Shown here: in pieces, positions 26,467 to 35,395 of the stretch
Numbering within the stretch: the first letter of the stretch is position 1
Layout: every line of letters starts with the position of its first letter
DNA from: JAJEEA01 sp965116765
GTDB lineage: Bacteria > Acidobacteriota > Vicinamibacteria > Vicinamibacterales > UBA8438
Assembly (NCBI GenBank): GCA_965116765.1
Contig: OZ220718.1
Span: 1,364,001-1,428,000 of the forward strand
DNA length: 64,000 nt
Direction: 5' to 3'
Program-made: the position numbers and the translations under genes
Notes under the pieces: model-generated
What the model saw: the letters and a program-made list of their open reading frames with translations, nothing else
Databases searched by the model: none
Told to the model about the DNA's origin: nothing

Positions 26467-27963
26467 ATGCGTAGAACCATCCCGCTTCTCGTCGCCCTCG
26501 CGACCCTGCCGGCAGCCCCGGCGGCGGCCCAGGACGTCGAGAGCGTCCTCGAGGCCGCGGGCGAGGCCATGGGCGCCCCCGCCTCCATCCGGTACTCCGG
26601 CACCGGGTGGGTCGCCAACGTCGGCCAGAGCCACACCCCCGCCGACGACTGGCCCCGCTTCGAGATGACCGCGTACTCGCGCACCATCGACTACGACGCC
26701 GGGTCGTCCCGCGAGGCCTACACCCGCCGGCAGGGCGACTATCCCGCCCTCGGCGGGGGCACGCCCCTCGTCGGCGAGCAGGAGCGGACCCTCCTCACGA
26801 GCGGCGACCACGCCTGGACGATGCGCGGCGCCGACGCCGTGCCCCAGCCCGCCGCGGCCGACGTCCGGCAGCTCGACATCTGGACGTCGCCCCACGGGTT
26901 CCTCCGGGCGGCGGCCGCGGCCGACGACGCCACCGCCGTCTCCCTGGTGCTGGAGGGACGCGAGCTGACCATCGTGTCGTTCACGGCGATGGGCCGCCGC
27001 CTGAACGGGACCATCAACGAGGACAACCTCGTCGAGCGCGTCCTCACGTGGATCGCGAACCCCCTCTTCGGCGACATGATCTACGACCACCGCTACACCG
27101 GCTACCGGGACTTCGGCGGCGTGATGTTCCCCACCGTCATCCACTCGCACCAGGGCGATCCGCGCATCAACCCCGGCCACAACTCGATGGAGATCACCGT
27201 GACCGAGGCCGCGGCCGACGTCGACCCCGAGCCGCTGGCGGTGCCCGACAACGTGCAGGACGCAACCGTTCCCCCCGTGGTGGTGCGGTCCACCCAGATG
27301 GCCTCCGGCGTCTGGCGCATCTCGGGCGGCAGCCACCACAGCGTCGCCATCGAGTTCGCCGACTTCATCGCCGTCGTCGAGGCGCCGGAGAACGAGGCGC
27401 GGTCGCTCGCGGTCATCGCCGAGATCCGCCGGCGGGTCCCCGACAAGCCCATCCGCTACGTCGTCAACACCCATCACCACGCCGATCACGCCGGCGGCCT
27501 GCGCACCTACGTCGCCCAGAGCGCCACCGTCGTCACCCACGAGGCGAACCATGCCTTCTACGACGACGTGGTGTTCCACCCCGGCACCCGCGCCCTCGAG
27601 CCGGATCTGCTCTCGTCGCGCATGCCCTGGTTCGCCCCCAACCGCGTCCCGTCCTACGAGCTGGTGGGCGACGACGGCCACACCCTGACCGACGGCGAGC
27701 GCGTCGTGAACATCTACCCAGTCCTGCGCCTCGGGCACGTCGGCACCATGCTCATCGTGCACCTGCCGGCCGAGCGCATCCTGATCAACGCCGACCTCTA
27801 CTCGCCGCCCGCGCCGGGGGCCGACGTGCCCGCCGTCACCCCCAACATGCGCAGCCTCGCCCACAACATCGAGCAGCTCGGCCTCGACGTGGCCCGCCAC
27901 GTCGGCGTCCATGGCCTCGTCGGCTCGCACGTGGACTTCATGCGGCTGATCGAGGGCGAATAG
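26467..27963 (+). CDS. Secreted metallo-beta-lactamase-fold hydrolase
   Basis: A 498-residue protein with signal peptide MRRTIPLLVALATLPAAPAAAQ. Residues 25-290 are an uncharacterised N-terminal region. The MBL domain occupies residues 300-490 and carries the zinc motif NTHHHADHAGG near residue 337, with later metal ligands around GHVGTM and a final Asp/His region (INADLYSP, VGSHVDF). Quinoprotein-relay SoxH-like and glyoxalase-II-like enzymes share this form. Reaction unknown; hydrolysis of an ester, thioester or lactone in the periplasm is likely. ATG fixed by GGAGGAATCC upstream. The frame is open for hundreds of codons 5' of this start but that part is antisense to the molybdenum subunit. 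Confidence 0.85.
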   Translation: MRRTIPLLVALATLPAAPAAAQDVESVLEAAGEAMGAPASIRYSGTGWVANVGQSHTPADDWPRFEMTAYSRTIDYDAGSSREAYTRRQGDYPALGGGTPLVGEQERTLLTSGDHAWTMRGADAVPQPAAADVRQLDIWTSPHGFLRAAAAADDATAVSLVLEGRELTIVSFTAMGRRLNGTINEDNLVERVLTWIANPLFGDMIYDHRYTGYRDFGGVMFPTVIHSHQGDPRINPGHNSMEITVTEAAADVDPEPLAVPDNVQDATVPPVVVRSTQMASGVWRISGGSHHSVAIEFADFIAVVEAPENEARSLAVIAEIRRRVPDKPIRYVVNTHHHADHAGGLRTYVAQSATVVTHEANHAFYDDVVFHPGTRALEPDLLSSRMPWFAPNRVPSYELVGDDGHTLTDGERVVNIYPVLRLGHVGTMLIVHLPAERILINADLYSPPAPGADVPAVTPNMRSLAHNIEQLGLDVARHVGVHGLVGSHVDFMRLIEGE

Positions 27964-28121
27964 GCGCGCCGCGCCGCGGCGGCTCGGGGCGACCGACCGC
28001 CGGCACGGGCTCGTGTCGGGGCCGCGGGCGGATATCGTCGACCGCCGGCTCCTCCCGGCCCCGGGACGGGAGCCAAGAACCGCCCTCCCGGGGTCACGAA
28101 CGTGATGTCGTCGGTACCAGT

Positions 28122-28143
28122 CCTGTGTTATCGTAGACACAGG
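28122..28143. promoter_or_regulatory. Inverted repeat over a -10 box (candidate operator)
   Basis: CCTGTGT and ACACAGG are perfect seven-base arms around TATCGTAG. The spacer includes TATCGT (28129-28134), the likely -10 box of the Uma2 gene that begins at 28164. A dimeric repressor bound here would block the promoter. Confidence 0.5.
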
Positions 28144-28163
28144 CGCGGATCGAGGCGACAGCA

Positions 28164-29261
28164 GTGTCGCAACGCCGCGCCGGGGCAGGACCCATGACGA
28201 CCTCCGGAACCACAATCCCCCGATCTACGCCGTCCAGTTCCCGTTCCGCGTCGGCGACGCCGCCAGCCGACGCGGTCGCGGCGCCGGCGCTCGGCGCCGA
28301 CGCGGCCGCATCGCCGGCCCCCGACCCCGAGGAGTTCCCCGGCTGCCGCGCCATACGCATCACCCGCGAGGAGATCGACGACCACGAAGGACGCATCGAG
28401 TACTGGGACGCCGCCACCGAGATCGCGATGGTGTGCGAGCAGATCAGCGTCTACCACGAGCATCCGTCGCAGCGCGTGGCGCACATGGCCGCTTTGATCG
28501 CGGTGACGCGGGGTTCGCCCATCGAGACCTTCGGCCACGCGGACCTGCTGTTGCGCGACGAACGCGGTGAGCGGCGACGCATCCTGCAGGCGGACCAGAC
28601 GGTGTACTTGCACCCGGAGCGGGACCGTCCCGCGGGCGCCTCCATGGTGGTCGGCGAAGACACCCTGCCGGACGTGATCGTGGAGGTCGATCACACTACC
28701 GACGTACGCCGCCGCAAGCTGGCGCTGTACGAGTCCTGGGGGCTGCCCGAGGTGTGGGTGGAGGTGCCGGACGCTGAGTCCCCCGGCCGGGCCTCGAGTC
28801 GCGAGCCGGGCGTGACCATCCACGTCCTGCACCCGGACGGCTCCTACCGCGAATCGGCCGAGAGCCGTGCGTTTCCCGGCTGGACGGCGTCGGAGATTCA
28901 CCGGGCCATGAACGAACCGACGCTGTCGGTCGAGACCATGGCGGTCCTCGATCGGGTCGCTCGGGCGCTCCGCACCCGCGACGGCGACCGCGCGGGCGAC
29001 GCGCCCTTTCTCCGCCACGTGCGTGCGGAGAGTCATGCCGCGGGCCGGGCGGAAGGCCGGGCGGAAGGCCACGCCGGTCAAAGGACCCTGCTGTGCCGCC
29101 TGGCGGCCCGGCGGTTCGGCGCGGGGACGGCGGAACGCCTGGCCGACCTCATCGCCCGCGTGGAGGACCCCGACCGCCTGGCCGAGGTCGGCGACTGGAT
29201 CGTCACCTGCGCTTCGGGCCGGGAGTTGCTGGATCGCTGCTCGCGCTCCCGGTCGCCCTGA
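28164..29261 (+). CDS. Uma2 family protein with extended C-terminus
   Basis: A 365-residue Uma2/DUF820 protein, about twice the usual length. The nuclease core is at residues 60-240: RIEYWDAATEIAMVCEQISVYHEHPS, ILQADQTVYL, LPDVIVEVDHTTDVRRRKLALYESWGLPEVWVEVP, which supply the D, E and K positions. An Ala/Pro/Ser-rich N-terminal tail precedes it, and a C-terminal helical tail (residues 280-365, FLRHVRAESHAAGRAEGRAEGHA... CRLAARRFG...) resembles the DUF4351-like tail of transposase-related nucleases. GTG at 28164 or ATG at 28194 may start it; both have weak ribosome sites. A palindrome overlaps its promoter. Confidence 0.75.
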   Translation: MSQRRAGAGPMTTSGTTIPRSTPSSSRSASATPPADAVAAPALGADAAASPAPDPEEFPGCRAIRITREEIDDHEGRIEYWDAATEIAMVCEQISVYHEHPSQRVAHMAALIAVTRGSPIETFGHADLLLRDERGERRRILQADQTVYLHPERDRPAGASMVVGEDTLPDVIVEVDHTTDVRRRKLALYESWGLPEVWVEVPDAESPGRASSREPGVTIHVLHPDGSYRESAESRAFPGWTASEIHRAMNEPTLSVETMAVLDRVARALRTRDGDRAGDAPFLRHVRAESHAAGRAEGRAEGHAGQRTLLCRLAARRFGAGTAERLADLIARVEDPDRLAEVGDWIVTCASGRELLDRCSRSRSP

Positions 29262-29355
29262 GAATGGCGCCGCCTCTGGAGTGGATGGGACGGCCCTCGT
29301 CTCGCCAACAAGACGCCGACCCGCTGGCCGCGCTCCGCCCGGACGGCGGCGGCAC

Positions 29356-30412
29356 TCAGCCAACGGTGTGCACTCCGCCAATCAAGGCCAGCATCTCCTG
29401 GTGGATGCCGGGCCAGGGCTGCCCGAGATCGACGCTCCGAGCCCCGATCGAGAAACCCTCCAGGCGGAGGTCAATCGCCAACCGCTCGCCGACCATCGGG
29501 TACAGCAGGACTCCCTCGTGCCGCGGTCCCGGCTCCGTCGCCTCGCGGTTGCGCAGGTACGCCAACAGCTGATAGAGGTGGTCGGAACGGAGCTTCCTGG
29601 CGCCCCGGTAGCCCGCCAGCGCCTCGCCGTAGTACTTCGTGTCCATGACGATCCGACGCGCCGACGAGTCGAGAAGCACGTCCCCCTCCATCTGCGGGAT
29701 CGTCAGGCGATGATGGTCGGCCGTGCCGCCGTCGTCCCACCGGATGCGCCGTCCGCCCGGGTTCACCCGAAACTCGCGCTGCTCGCGGCGATAGAACTCG
29801 GTGACGAAGTCCTCGAACAGCTTCCACATCCGCGCCCGGTCCCTGCGGAAGTCCGTGAACCGTGCATGGCCGGACGTCTCGTCCACGAGCAGGCACTCGT
29901 GAACGAGCCGGCACACGGAGAGCAGGAACCGATAGCGGCGGCGGTTCCGATCCAGTTGCAGCTGTCCGAACAGCCGCCGGCTCAGACGCACGACGCTCAC
30001 GCCCTCCAGCGCGCGATACGCCAGCCTGACACGGTCCCGCACGCCCCGATCCAGATCCACGATTCTCAGGAGCGCCGCGAGCGTCGGAACGGAGGATGCG
30101 GTTGTGAAGCACGTCGTGCGACAGCTCCTCGAAGTCGCAGGCCACGCGGCCGCGGGACCGCAACGCGCGCGCCGCCGTGTCGCTCAGGGCGACCTTGCCC
30201 CGGATGCCGGCCAGGTCTTCCCGCACCTCGCGATAGCCGCGATCGAGGCCGCGCCGAATCAGGCGTAGAGTCCCCGCGGCCAGGAGGTGGCCGAGCAGAT
30301 CGTGGACCCGGCCCAAGCCATCGAGGTCCTCCAGCCGCACCACGTCCGACTCCTCGGCGTGGCCCCAGGCGTAGCACAGCAGGTAGTAGACGTTGGCGAT
30401 GGGGATGTTCAC
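29356..30412 (-). pseudogene. mcrC: McrC-like restriction subunit, frameshifted
   Basis: Together two frames encode about 352 residues, the usual McrC length. The first half starts MNIPIANVYYLLCYAWGH and runs to DFEELSHDVLHNRIL; the second continues in another frame from about LAALLRIVDLDRGVRDR through LLVDETSGHARF to the PD-(D/E)XK segment MEGDVLLDSSARRIVMDTKYY and LYQLLAYLRNRE. The break is near 30085 and a single base restores the frame. McrC is the nuclease and activator of the modification-dependent McrBC restriction system. The start codon overlaps the stop of the McrB-like gene upstream (ATGA). With McrB lacking its motor the locus is probably non-functional even if the shift is a sequencing error. 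Confidence 0.8.
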
Positions 30413-31174
30413 TGCCGCAGCAGCTCCGCCAGCTCTTCCGCACGCTCCGGTCGGTCGAACCAGTACTCGCGCAGCAGCGTCCGGTCGATAGCGAGGTCAT
30501 CGCGATCGACCGGCAGCGCCTCGCCCCATTTCCGGGCGAAGCCCTTGGCGATCTGCCGTTTCCAACCCGTCACGGCGACGGGTTCGAACGAGGCCGGAAA
30601 CAGCAGGAACAACAACGCATTCCGAAACGCGCGCCGCTGTAGCAGTCCCCCTGCGGCGAGCCATTCGGCGAACCCCCACGCATCATTCGAGAGTGCGTCG
30701 CGTCGGGGCCGCGGCAGGGAGAACCAGACGATCATCGCGGATACGATGCCGCACACTTCGCGCCAGCGGCCGGCGAAGGTCCCGCCGCCGAAAATGCGAG
30801 CATCCCGTCAGAACCTCCTCGTGAAGCGCCCAGTGATCTTCCGGAAGCGCCGCTCCGGACCATTCCCAGACCCTGGCGATCTGGTCACGCTTCCTCTCCG
30901 GCGGAATCTCGCTCGCGATGAGATAGAACGCCCATGTCATCTCGGCCCAGAGGCGTTTCGCTTCCGGCGACGCAGGGTCGATCAGACGCCGCAGCCTCTT
31001 CCAGAAGCTGTCCGATCCATCGTGGGCGTTCTCGACGACGTGAACGCGGAGCTGCTCGAAACGATCTCGCGTCCACAGCCGTTCGTCCGTGAACAGCGAT
31101 CCGCCGTCGAGCAGGCACCGCTGCTTCCACCGCTCGGCGGCGTCGAGGATGACATTCGCCTGCTGCCTGCTCAT
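30409..31174 (-). pseudogene. McrB-like N-terminal domain remnant, frameshifted, no GTPase
   Basis: The first frame starts MSRQQANVILDAAERWKQRCLL (ATG at 31174) and reads through DERLWTRDRF, WAEMTWAFYLIAS and RVWEWSG; after about 30790 the protein continues in another frame as FAGRWREVCGIVSAMIVWF, RNALLFLLFPASFEP and KRQIAKGFARKWG. This is the domain that usually precedes the McrB AAA+ GTPase. Here it ends after some 255 residues with LLREYWFDRPERAEELAELLRQ and the stop overlaps mcrC. No Walker A or B motif is present, so the roughly 300-residue motor has been lost, most simply by an internal deletion. Confidence 0.65.
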
Positions 31175-31349
31175 CACGTGTCCCTGACAGGAGAGGAACG
31201 GAGGGTCATCACGGGCGCCCGGTTGGGACTAGCGACTGCTGACTGCGCCGCGCACTCGAGACATGCGGAACGGCATCGCGGGTGGGATCGATTGGCGGCG
31301 GGCGGCCGCCGAAGAACGACGACGACTGACGGGAACGCAAACGCCCCGC

Positions 31350-31904
31350 TCACCCGAAGATATCCTCCACCGCAAAGTCGAGCTCGGCGACCGCGCTCGC
31401 CTTGATTCGCTCTCCGCACCGCAGCACCTGCTCGCGGGCGTATCCCTCCGGGCCGGGGCCGGTGTACGCCGTCACGGTCCGGGCGTCGATGTCCACGACC
31501 CAGGTCTCGGGTATGCCGGCCTTGCCGTAACGAGGGACCTTTTCCCCCCGATCGTACTGCAGCGAGGAATCCGCCACCTCGATGACCAGCAGAAGGTCGC
31601 CGGCGTCGGGATGCCGATGCGTGTACGCCTGCGTCCTGCGCGCGACAGACAGATCCGGTTGCGGCTCGGTATGCGGACCGAGTCGAATCGGCCCCTGAAC
31701 ACGCAGATGCGCGGCCTCCGCCAGGCGGGTCGCGATCAGCACCGTCAGGCGGTCGACGATCCACGCGTGAAGAGGACCGATCGGGGTCATCTCCCGTACC
31801 TCCCCATCGATGAGCTCCACGCGGTCGTCCTCCGAGAGGATGCCGGCTTCACCCATGCGCGCGAAGTCGTCGACGGTGAAGCGGTGGATACCTGCGACTG
31901 CCAT
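31350..31904 (-). CDS. Uma2 family (DUF820) putative restriction endonuclease
   Basis: A 184-residue, complete and canonical Uma2 protein: RVELIDGEVREMTPIGPLHAW, EPQPDLSVAR, LLLVIEVADSSLQYDRGEKVPRYGKAGIPETWVVDI and a final beta-strand pair. The PD-(D/E)XK residues (Asp in PDLS, Glu in VIEV, Lys in KVPRY) are all in place. TATGAT at about 31950-31956 (minus strand) is a good -10 box. It lies just upstream of the McrBC remnant on the same strand, forming an accessory patch with the Uma2 gene on the other side. Confidence 0.85.
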   Translation of the reverse strand: MAVAGIHRFTVDDFARMGEAGILSEDDRVELIDGEVREMTPIGPLHAWIVDRLTVLIATRLAEAAHLRVQGPIRLGPHTEPQPDLSVARRTQAYTHRHPDAGDLLLVIEVADSSLQYDRGEKVPRYGKAGIPETWVVDIDARTVTAYTGPGPEGYAREQVLRCGERIKASAVAELDFAVEDIFG

Positions 31905-32130
31905 GGAGCGCCATCCTGAAGGTGGCTTCGGCCGACCGTGTGCCGCCCATCATATCAGCCGGGACGACCCGTCAGGTGCGGCCCGACCCGCTGGATGTGC
32001 CCCGACGGCCTTGGGGTCACGGGCGAGCCGCCCTTGCGCGGCCCGCCCGGAGCGCGAGTCAAGAGCAGATCTTCATCGAGCGATGAGGCCCGTTCGAGGC
32101 CCGCTTTCATGCCCCATCGCGGTCGAAGCC

Positions 32131-34104
32131 TCACGGCAGCGTGAAAGCGATCAACTCCCCGTGGTAACTCCCGCCGCCCACGGCCAGCACCAGGTACTGC
32201 CGCCCGTCGAGCATGTAGGTCATCGGCGACCCCGTCTGCGCGGCGGGCAGATACACCGCCCCCCGCTCCTCCCCCGTCGCCTTGTCGTAGGCGCGCAGCA
32301 TGGCCCCGCGTGCGCCGGACGGCGTGGTGACCGTCCCCCCCTCGCCGCTGATGACCAGGGTCTTCGTGGTCAGGGTGCCGATGCCGCCCGAGCTGCCGCC
32401 GGCGCCCCCGGTGCGGCCGGTGCGCGGGATGTCGAGGCCGCGCAGGGCGGGATGGTTGCGCACGAAGTCGGGGGTCTCGCCGTGCGCGATCTGCCACACG
32501 ATCTCGCCCTCGTTGAGGTCGATGGCGGTGATGCGGCCCCACGGCGGCTTCATCATCGGCAGCCCCCGCACCGTGGGCGGGCGCAGGCGGCCGCTGACGT
32601 AGTCCATGTCCGACCGCTCGGGGTCGTTGACGAGGCCGATGGCCCGGTTGAGGGTGTGGGAGTACAGGTACAGCATGCCGGTGTCGGGGTCGAACGAGCC
32701 GCCCGGCCAGTTGGCGCCGTTGGGCACGAACAGGGTCGCGAGCAGCCCGTCCTGCCCGCGCACGATGGGCGGGGTGAACACGGGTCCGGTGCGGTAGCGC
32801 GACGCGATCTCGAGGGCCTCGGCGTGCAGCTCGGGGGTGAAGTCGATCAGCTCGTCGAGGGTGAACCCCTGCCGCTCGAACGGCGGGGGCTTGGTGGGGA
32901 ACGGCTGGGTCGGCGAGTACCACTCGCCGGGAACGTCCCCCGCCGGCACGGGCCGCTCCTCGATGGGCCAGACCGGCTCGCCGGTGACGCGGTCGAACAC
33001 GTACACCCATCCCTGCTTGACGGGCTGGGCCACCGCCTTGATCTCGCGGCCGCCGACGGTGATGTCGACGAGGATCGGCGGGCACGGCACGTCGTAGTCC
33101 CAGATGGGATGGTGCACGAACTGGAAGTGCCAGAGCCGCTCGCCGGTCTCGAGGTCGACGGCGACGAGGCTCTCGGCGAACAGGTTGTCGCCGGGCCGGT
33201 GGCCGCCGTAGTAGTCGCCGGTGGGGATCTCGATCGGGAGGTAGGCGATGCCCAGCTCCTCGTCGACGGTCAGGTTGGTCCAGATCCCGGTGTTCCCGGT
33301 GTAGACGGCGGAGTCGTTCAGCCACGTCTCGCGCCCGAACTGGCCGGGCCGCGGAATGGTGTGGAAGATCCACCGCCGCTCGCCGGTGCGGGCGTCGTAG
33401 CCACGGATGTAGCCCTTGACGTTCTCGCGGCTCGGGGGCGACCCGCCGGAGCGGTGCGAGGCCCCCACGATGACCACGTCGCGGGCGACGACGGGGGCGC
33501 TGTTCCACCCGATCTCGCCGGTCAGCGGATCGATGAACTGGTCGTTGTCGCGCTTGAGGTCGACGATGCCGTCGACGCCGAACCCCGGCACCGGCCGCCC
33601 CGTCCGGGCGTCGAGCCCGACGAGCTGGTAGCCGATGGTGACCAGGTAGATGCGCTCGTCGCCCTCGCCGTCGGTCCAGTAGGCGACGCCGCGGCCCGAC
33701 ATGCGGCGGATGGCGTTCGTCCCCCGCTGCCCCTCGTCGAGCCGGTAGACCCACAGCAGCTCGCCGGTGGCCGCGTCGAGCGCCACCACGTTGCGGCGGC
33801 TGCCGGCGGTGGCGTAGAGCACGCCGTCGACCATCAGCGGCGTGGCCTGGTAGTTGAAGTCGGGGAACGGCCCGAGGTTGGTGGTGCGGAAGCGCCACTC
33901 CACCTCGAGGTCGTCGAAGTTGTCGCCGTCGATCTGATCGAGCGGCGCGTAGCGGGTGCTGCCCAGGTCGCCGCCGTACGTCCGCCACTCGCCGCCGGCG
34001 GCGCCGTGCTGGGCGAAGCCCGCCGGCGCGCCGCAGAGCAGGAGCACCACCGCCACCGCCCCGGCGCGCACACCCACGCCGCTCACGTCTGCTCGTGCTG
34101 ACAT
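32131..34104 (-). CDS. PQQ-dependent dehydrogenase, glucose-dehydrogenase-like, secreted
   Basis: A 657-residue quinoprotein with signal peptide (RAGAVAVVLLLCGAPAGFAQ). EWRTYGGDLGSTRYAPLDQI is the typical start of the soluble quinoprotein glucose dehydrogenase-like group, followed by DAATGELLWVYR, GRGVAYWTDG and the catalytic HHPIWDYDVPCPP. The motif PTGDYYGGHRPGDNLF is also family-typical. Asp two residues after the catalytic Asp occurs in calcium/magnesium enzymes of this branch too, so it says little about the metal here. Unlike membrane GcD it has no five-helix anchor. Start at 34104 with GGGAG upstream. Electron acceptor and sugar or alcohol substrate unknown. Confidence 0.87.
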   Translation of the reverse strand: MSARADVSGVGVRAGAVAVVLLLCGAPAGFAQHGAAGGEWRTYGGDLGSTRYAPLDQIDGDNFDDLEVEWRFRTTNLGPFPDFNYQATPLMVDGVLYATAGSRRNVVALDAATGELLWVYRLDEGQRGTNAIRRMSGRGVAYWTDGEGDERIYLVTIGYQLVGLDARTGRPVPGFGVDGIVDLKRDNDQFIDPLTGEIGWNSAPVVARDVVIVGASHRSGGSPPSRENVKGYIRGYDARTGERRWIFHTIPRPGQFGRETWLNDSAVYTGNTGIWTNLTVDEELGIAYLPIEIPTGDYYGGHRPGDNLFAESLVAVDLETGERLWHFQFVHHPIWDYDVPCPPILVDITVGGREIKAVAQPVKQGWVYVFDRVTGEPVWPIEERPVPAGDVPGEWYSPTQPFPTKPPPFERQGFTLDELIDFTPELHAEALEIASRYRTGPVFTPPIVRGQDGLLATLFVPNGANWPGGSFDPDTGMLYLYSHTLNRAIGLVNDPERSDMDYVSGRLRPPTVRGLPMMKPPWGRITAIDLNEGEIVWQIAHGETPDFVRNHPALRGLDIPRTGRTGGAGGSSGGIGTLTTKTLVISGEGGTVTTPSGARGAMLRAYDKATGEERGAVYLPAAQTGSPMTYMLDGRQYLVLAVGGGSYHGELIAFTLP

Positions 34105-34396
34105 CGTTTCGTCTCCCACGCGGCCGCCGCAATCCGCGGCGTCGCCCGGCAATCGCGATTCACGACGACGGCCGGCGCCGACGGCGATGGCCGCACCACC
34201 GGCCGGTATCCCGATAGACTACCGTAGCCGCTTCCGTGCGGCACGTTGATCCGAGCCGTCCTCGTCTTCGCCCTCCGAGCGTCACTCTTCGTCCGAGAAA
34301 GCGGCCCACCCCGGTCAAGGAGATTGGAGTCTGGACCCTCCGGCCATCGTCCATGATAGGCTCCGAAGCCATGTTCCGTCCGCGAGGGAGACACCC

Positions 34397-35002
34397 ATGA
34401 GGAAGATCATCGCCGTGGTCGCGGTGCTCGTTGCGGCATCCGAGGCGCCGGCGGCGCAGGCGGTCTGGAACGCCGAAGACATCGGCGGCGGCGCGGAGTT
34501 TCGGCTCGCCAACGACGAGGGGGCGGCGATCATTCTCGTGTGCCAGCGCGCCGGCGTGAGCGCCGGGTTCGAGTTTCCCACGCTCCCGGGACCCGCCGAC
34601 GGCGCCGCGATTCGCGGGTTGCCCGGCGGAGATCGGCAGAACGTCACGGTAGCGCCCGTCAACGACCACGTGTTCCGAGTGACGAGCGGCCGCGGGCTCG
34701 AGGCGCTCCTGCGGTTGCTGCGAGGCGCCCCCATTCTCGACGTGCGCGCGGGCGCCGCGCGGGCGTCCTTCCAGGTGTTCGGGAGCGCCCACATCGTCCA
34801 CCAATGCCTGCAGCGCCAGGATGCTGCTTATTTGGGGGAGGTGCGGCGGGTCCGCACCAACGAGGAGATTGCGGAGGCCCGCGAACGGCAGGCTCTGGAG
34901 CGCGAACGGCGCGAACGGGAGCGCGAACGGCGCGAACGGCAGGCTCTGGAGCGCGAACGGCGCGAACGGGAGCGCGAACGGCGCGAACCCGCGCCTGAGT
35001 GA
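34397..35002 (+). CDS. Secreted protein with repetitive Arg/Glu coiled coil
   Basis: A 201-residue protein I do not recognise. Signal peptide MRKIIAVVAVLVAASEAPAAQA; residues 25-150 form a globular domain (WNAEDIGGGAEFRLANDEGAAIILVCQ... VSAGFEFP) with strands and three Cys-free segments, ending FGSAHIVHQCL. Residues 150-201 are an uninterrupted charged helix, with ERQALERERRERERERR twice, encoded by a 51-bp tandem duplication. The domain recalls small periplasmic proteins that bind or inhibit, but no family is evident. The ATG at 34397 follows GAGGGAGACACCC. Confidence 0.65.
   Translation: MRKIIAVVAVLVAASEAPAAQAVWNAEDIGGGAEFRLANDEGAAIILVCQRAGVSAGFEFPTLPGPADGAAIRGLPGGDRQNVTVAPVNDHVFRVTSGRGLEALLRLLRGAPILDVRAGAARASFQVFGSAHIVHQCLQRQDAAYLGEVRRVRTNEEIAEARERQALERERRERERERRERQALERERRERERERREPAPE
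34886..34987 (+). repeat. In-frame tandem duplication, 2 x 51 bp
   Basis: Units at 34886-34936 and 34937-34987 are identical by eye and encode RQALERERRERERERRE twice, a 17-residue helical repeat at the C-terminus of the secreted protein. Each unit has internal GCGCGAACG sub-repeats, so slippage is expected. Confidence 0.9.
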
Positions 35003-35395
35003 GGAAGCCCCCGCGGCGCCGTCGAGTCGGTCGATGGGACCGCCTCCGCCCATCGCGACCCGCGCGAGCGGGGCATTCGTCAGGGACGCACGCCGCGTCG
35101 ATCGGGCCGCCGGCGCTTCGCCTGCCAGCGTAGCGCGCACCACTCGTCCAGTGTCATCGCAGCCTCGGTCCCCGAACTCGATCGCGGTCGGGGCGGGGCC
35201 GCGCGCCGACGACGGCCTCAGCCTGAACGCGACGCTGGTCGCCATCCGGCCGAACCGAGCGTGCCCCAACGCCTTCCGGCAGCCTGCGCAGGCACGCCGC
35301 GGCGGCACGTTGATTCCGCCTCATCGGTCCACTACGATAGGAGCTACGCATCCCGCATCGCCGTCACATCGCCGTCTCGTGAGGAGACCGACCTG
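35003..35395. other. Intergenic region, 393 bp, with a promoter
   Basis: No gene recognised. Its 3' part holds the promoter for the cytochrome/monooxygenase operon (listed separately). The 17-mer GCGGCACGTTGAT(T/C)CCG around 35302 also occurs near 34243, upstream of the preceding gene, and may be a shared element. Confidence 0.35.
35310..35338 (+). promoter_or_regulatory. Candidate sigma-70 promoter
   Basis: TTGATT (35310-35315) and TACGAT (35333-35338) with a 17-base spacer, 58 bases before the ATG at 35396. Confidence 0.5.

Noticed and set aside
23899..27963. A 1354-codon plus-strand open frame
   Set aside because: Its first 850 codons are antisense to the molybdenum hydroxylase large subunit and have no protein-like composition; only the last 498 codons (MBL-fold enzyme) are real.
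32131..34104. Lanthanide dependence of the glucose-type PQQ enzyme from its WDYD motif
   Set aside because: Calcium/magnesium glucose dehydrogenases of this branch have the same spacing, so the motif is not diagnostic.
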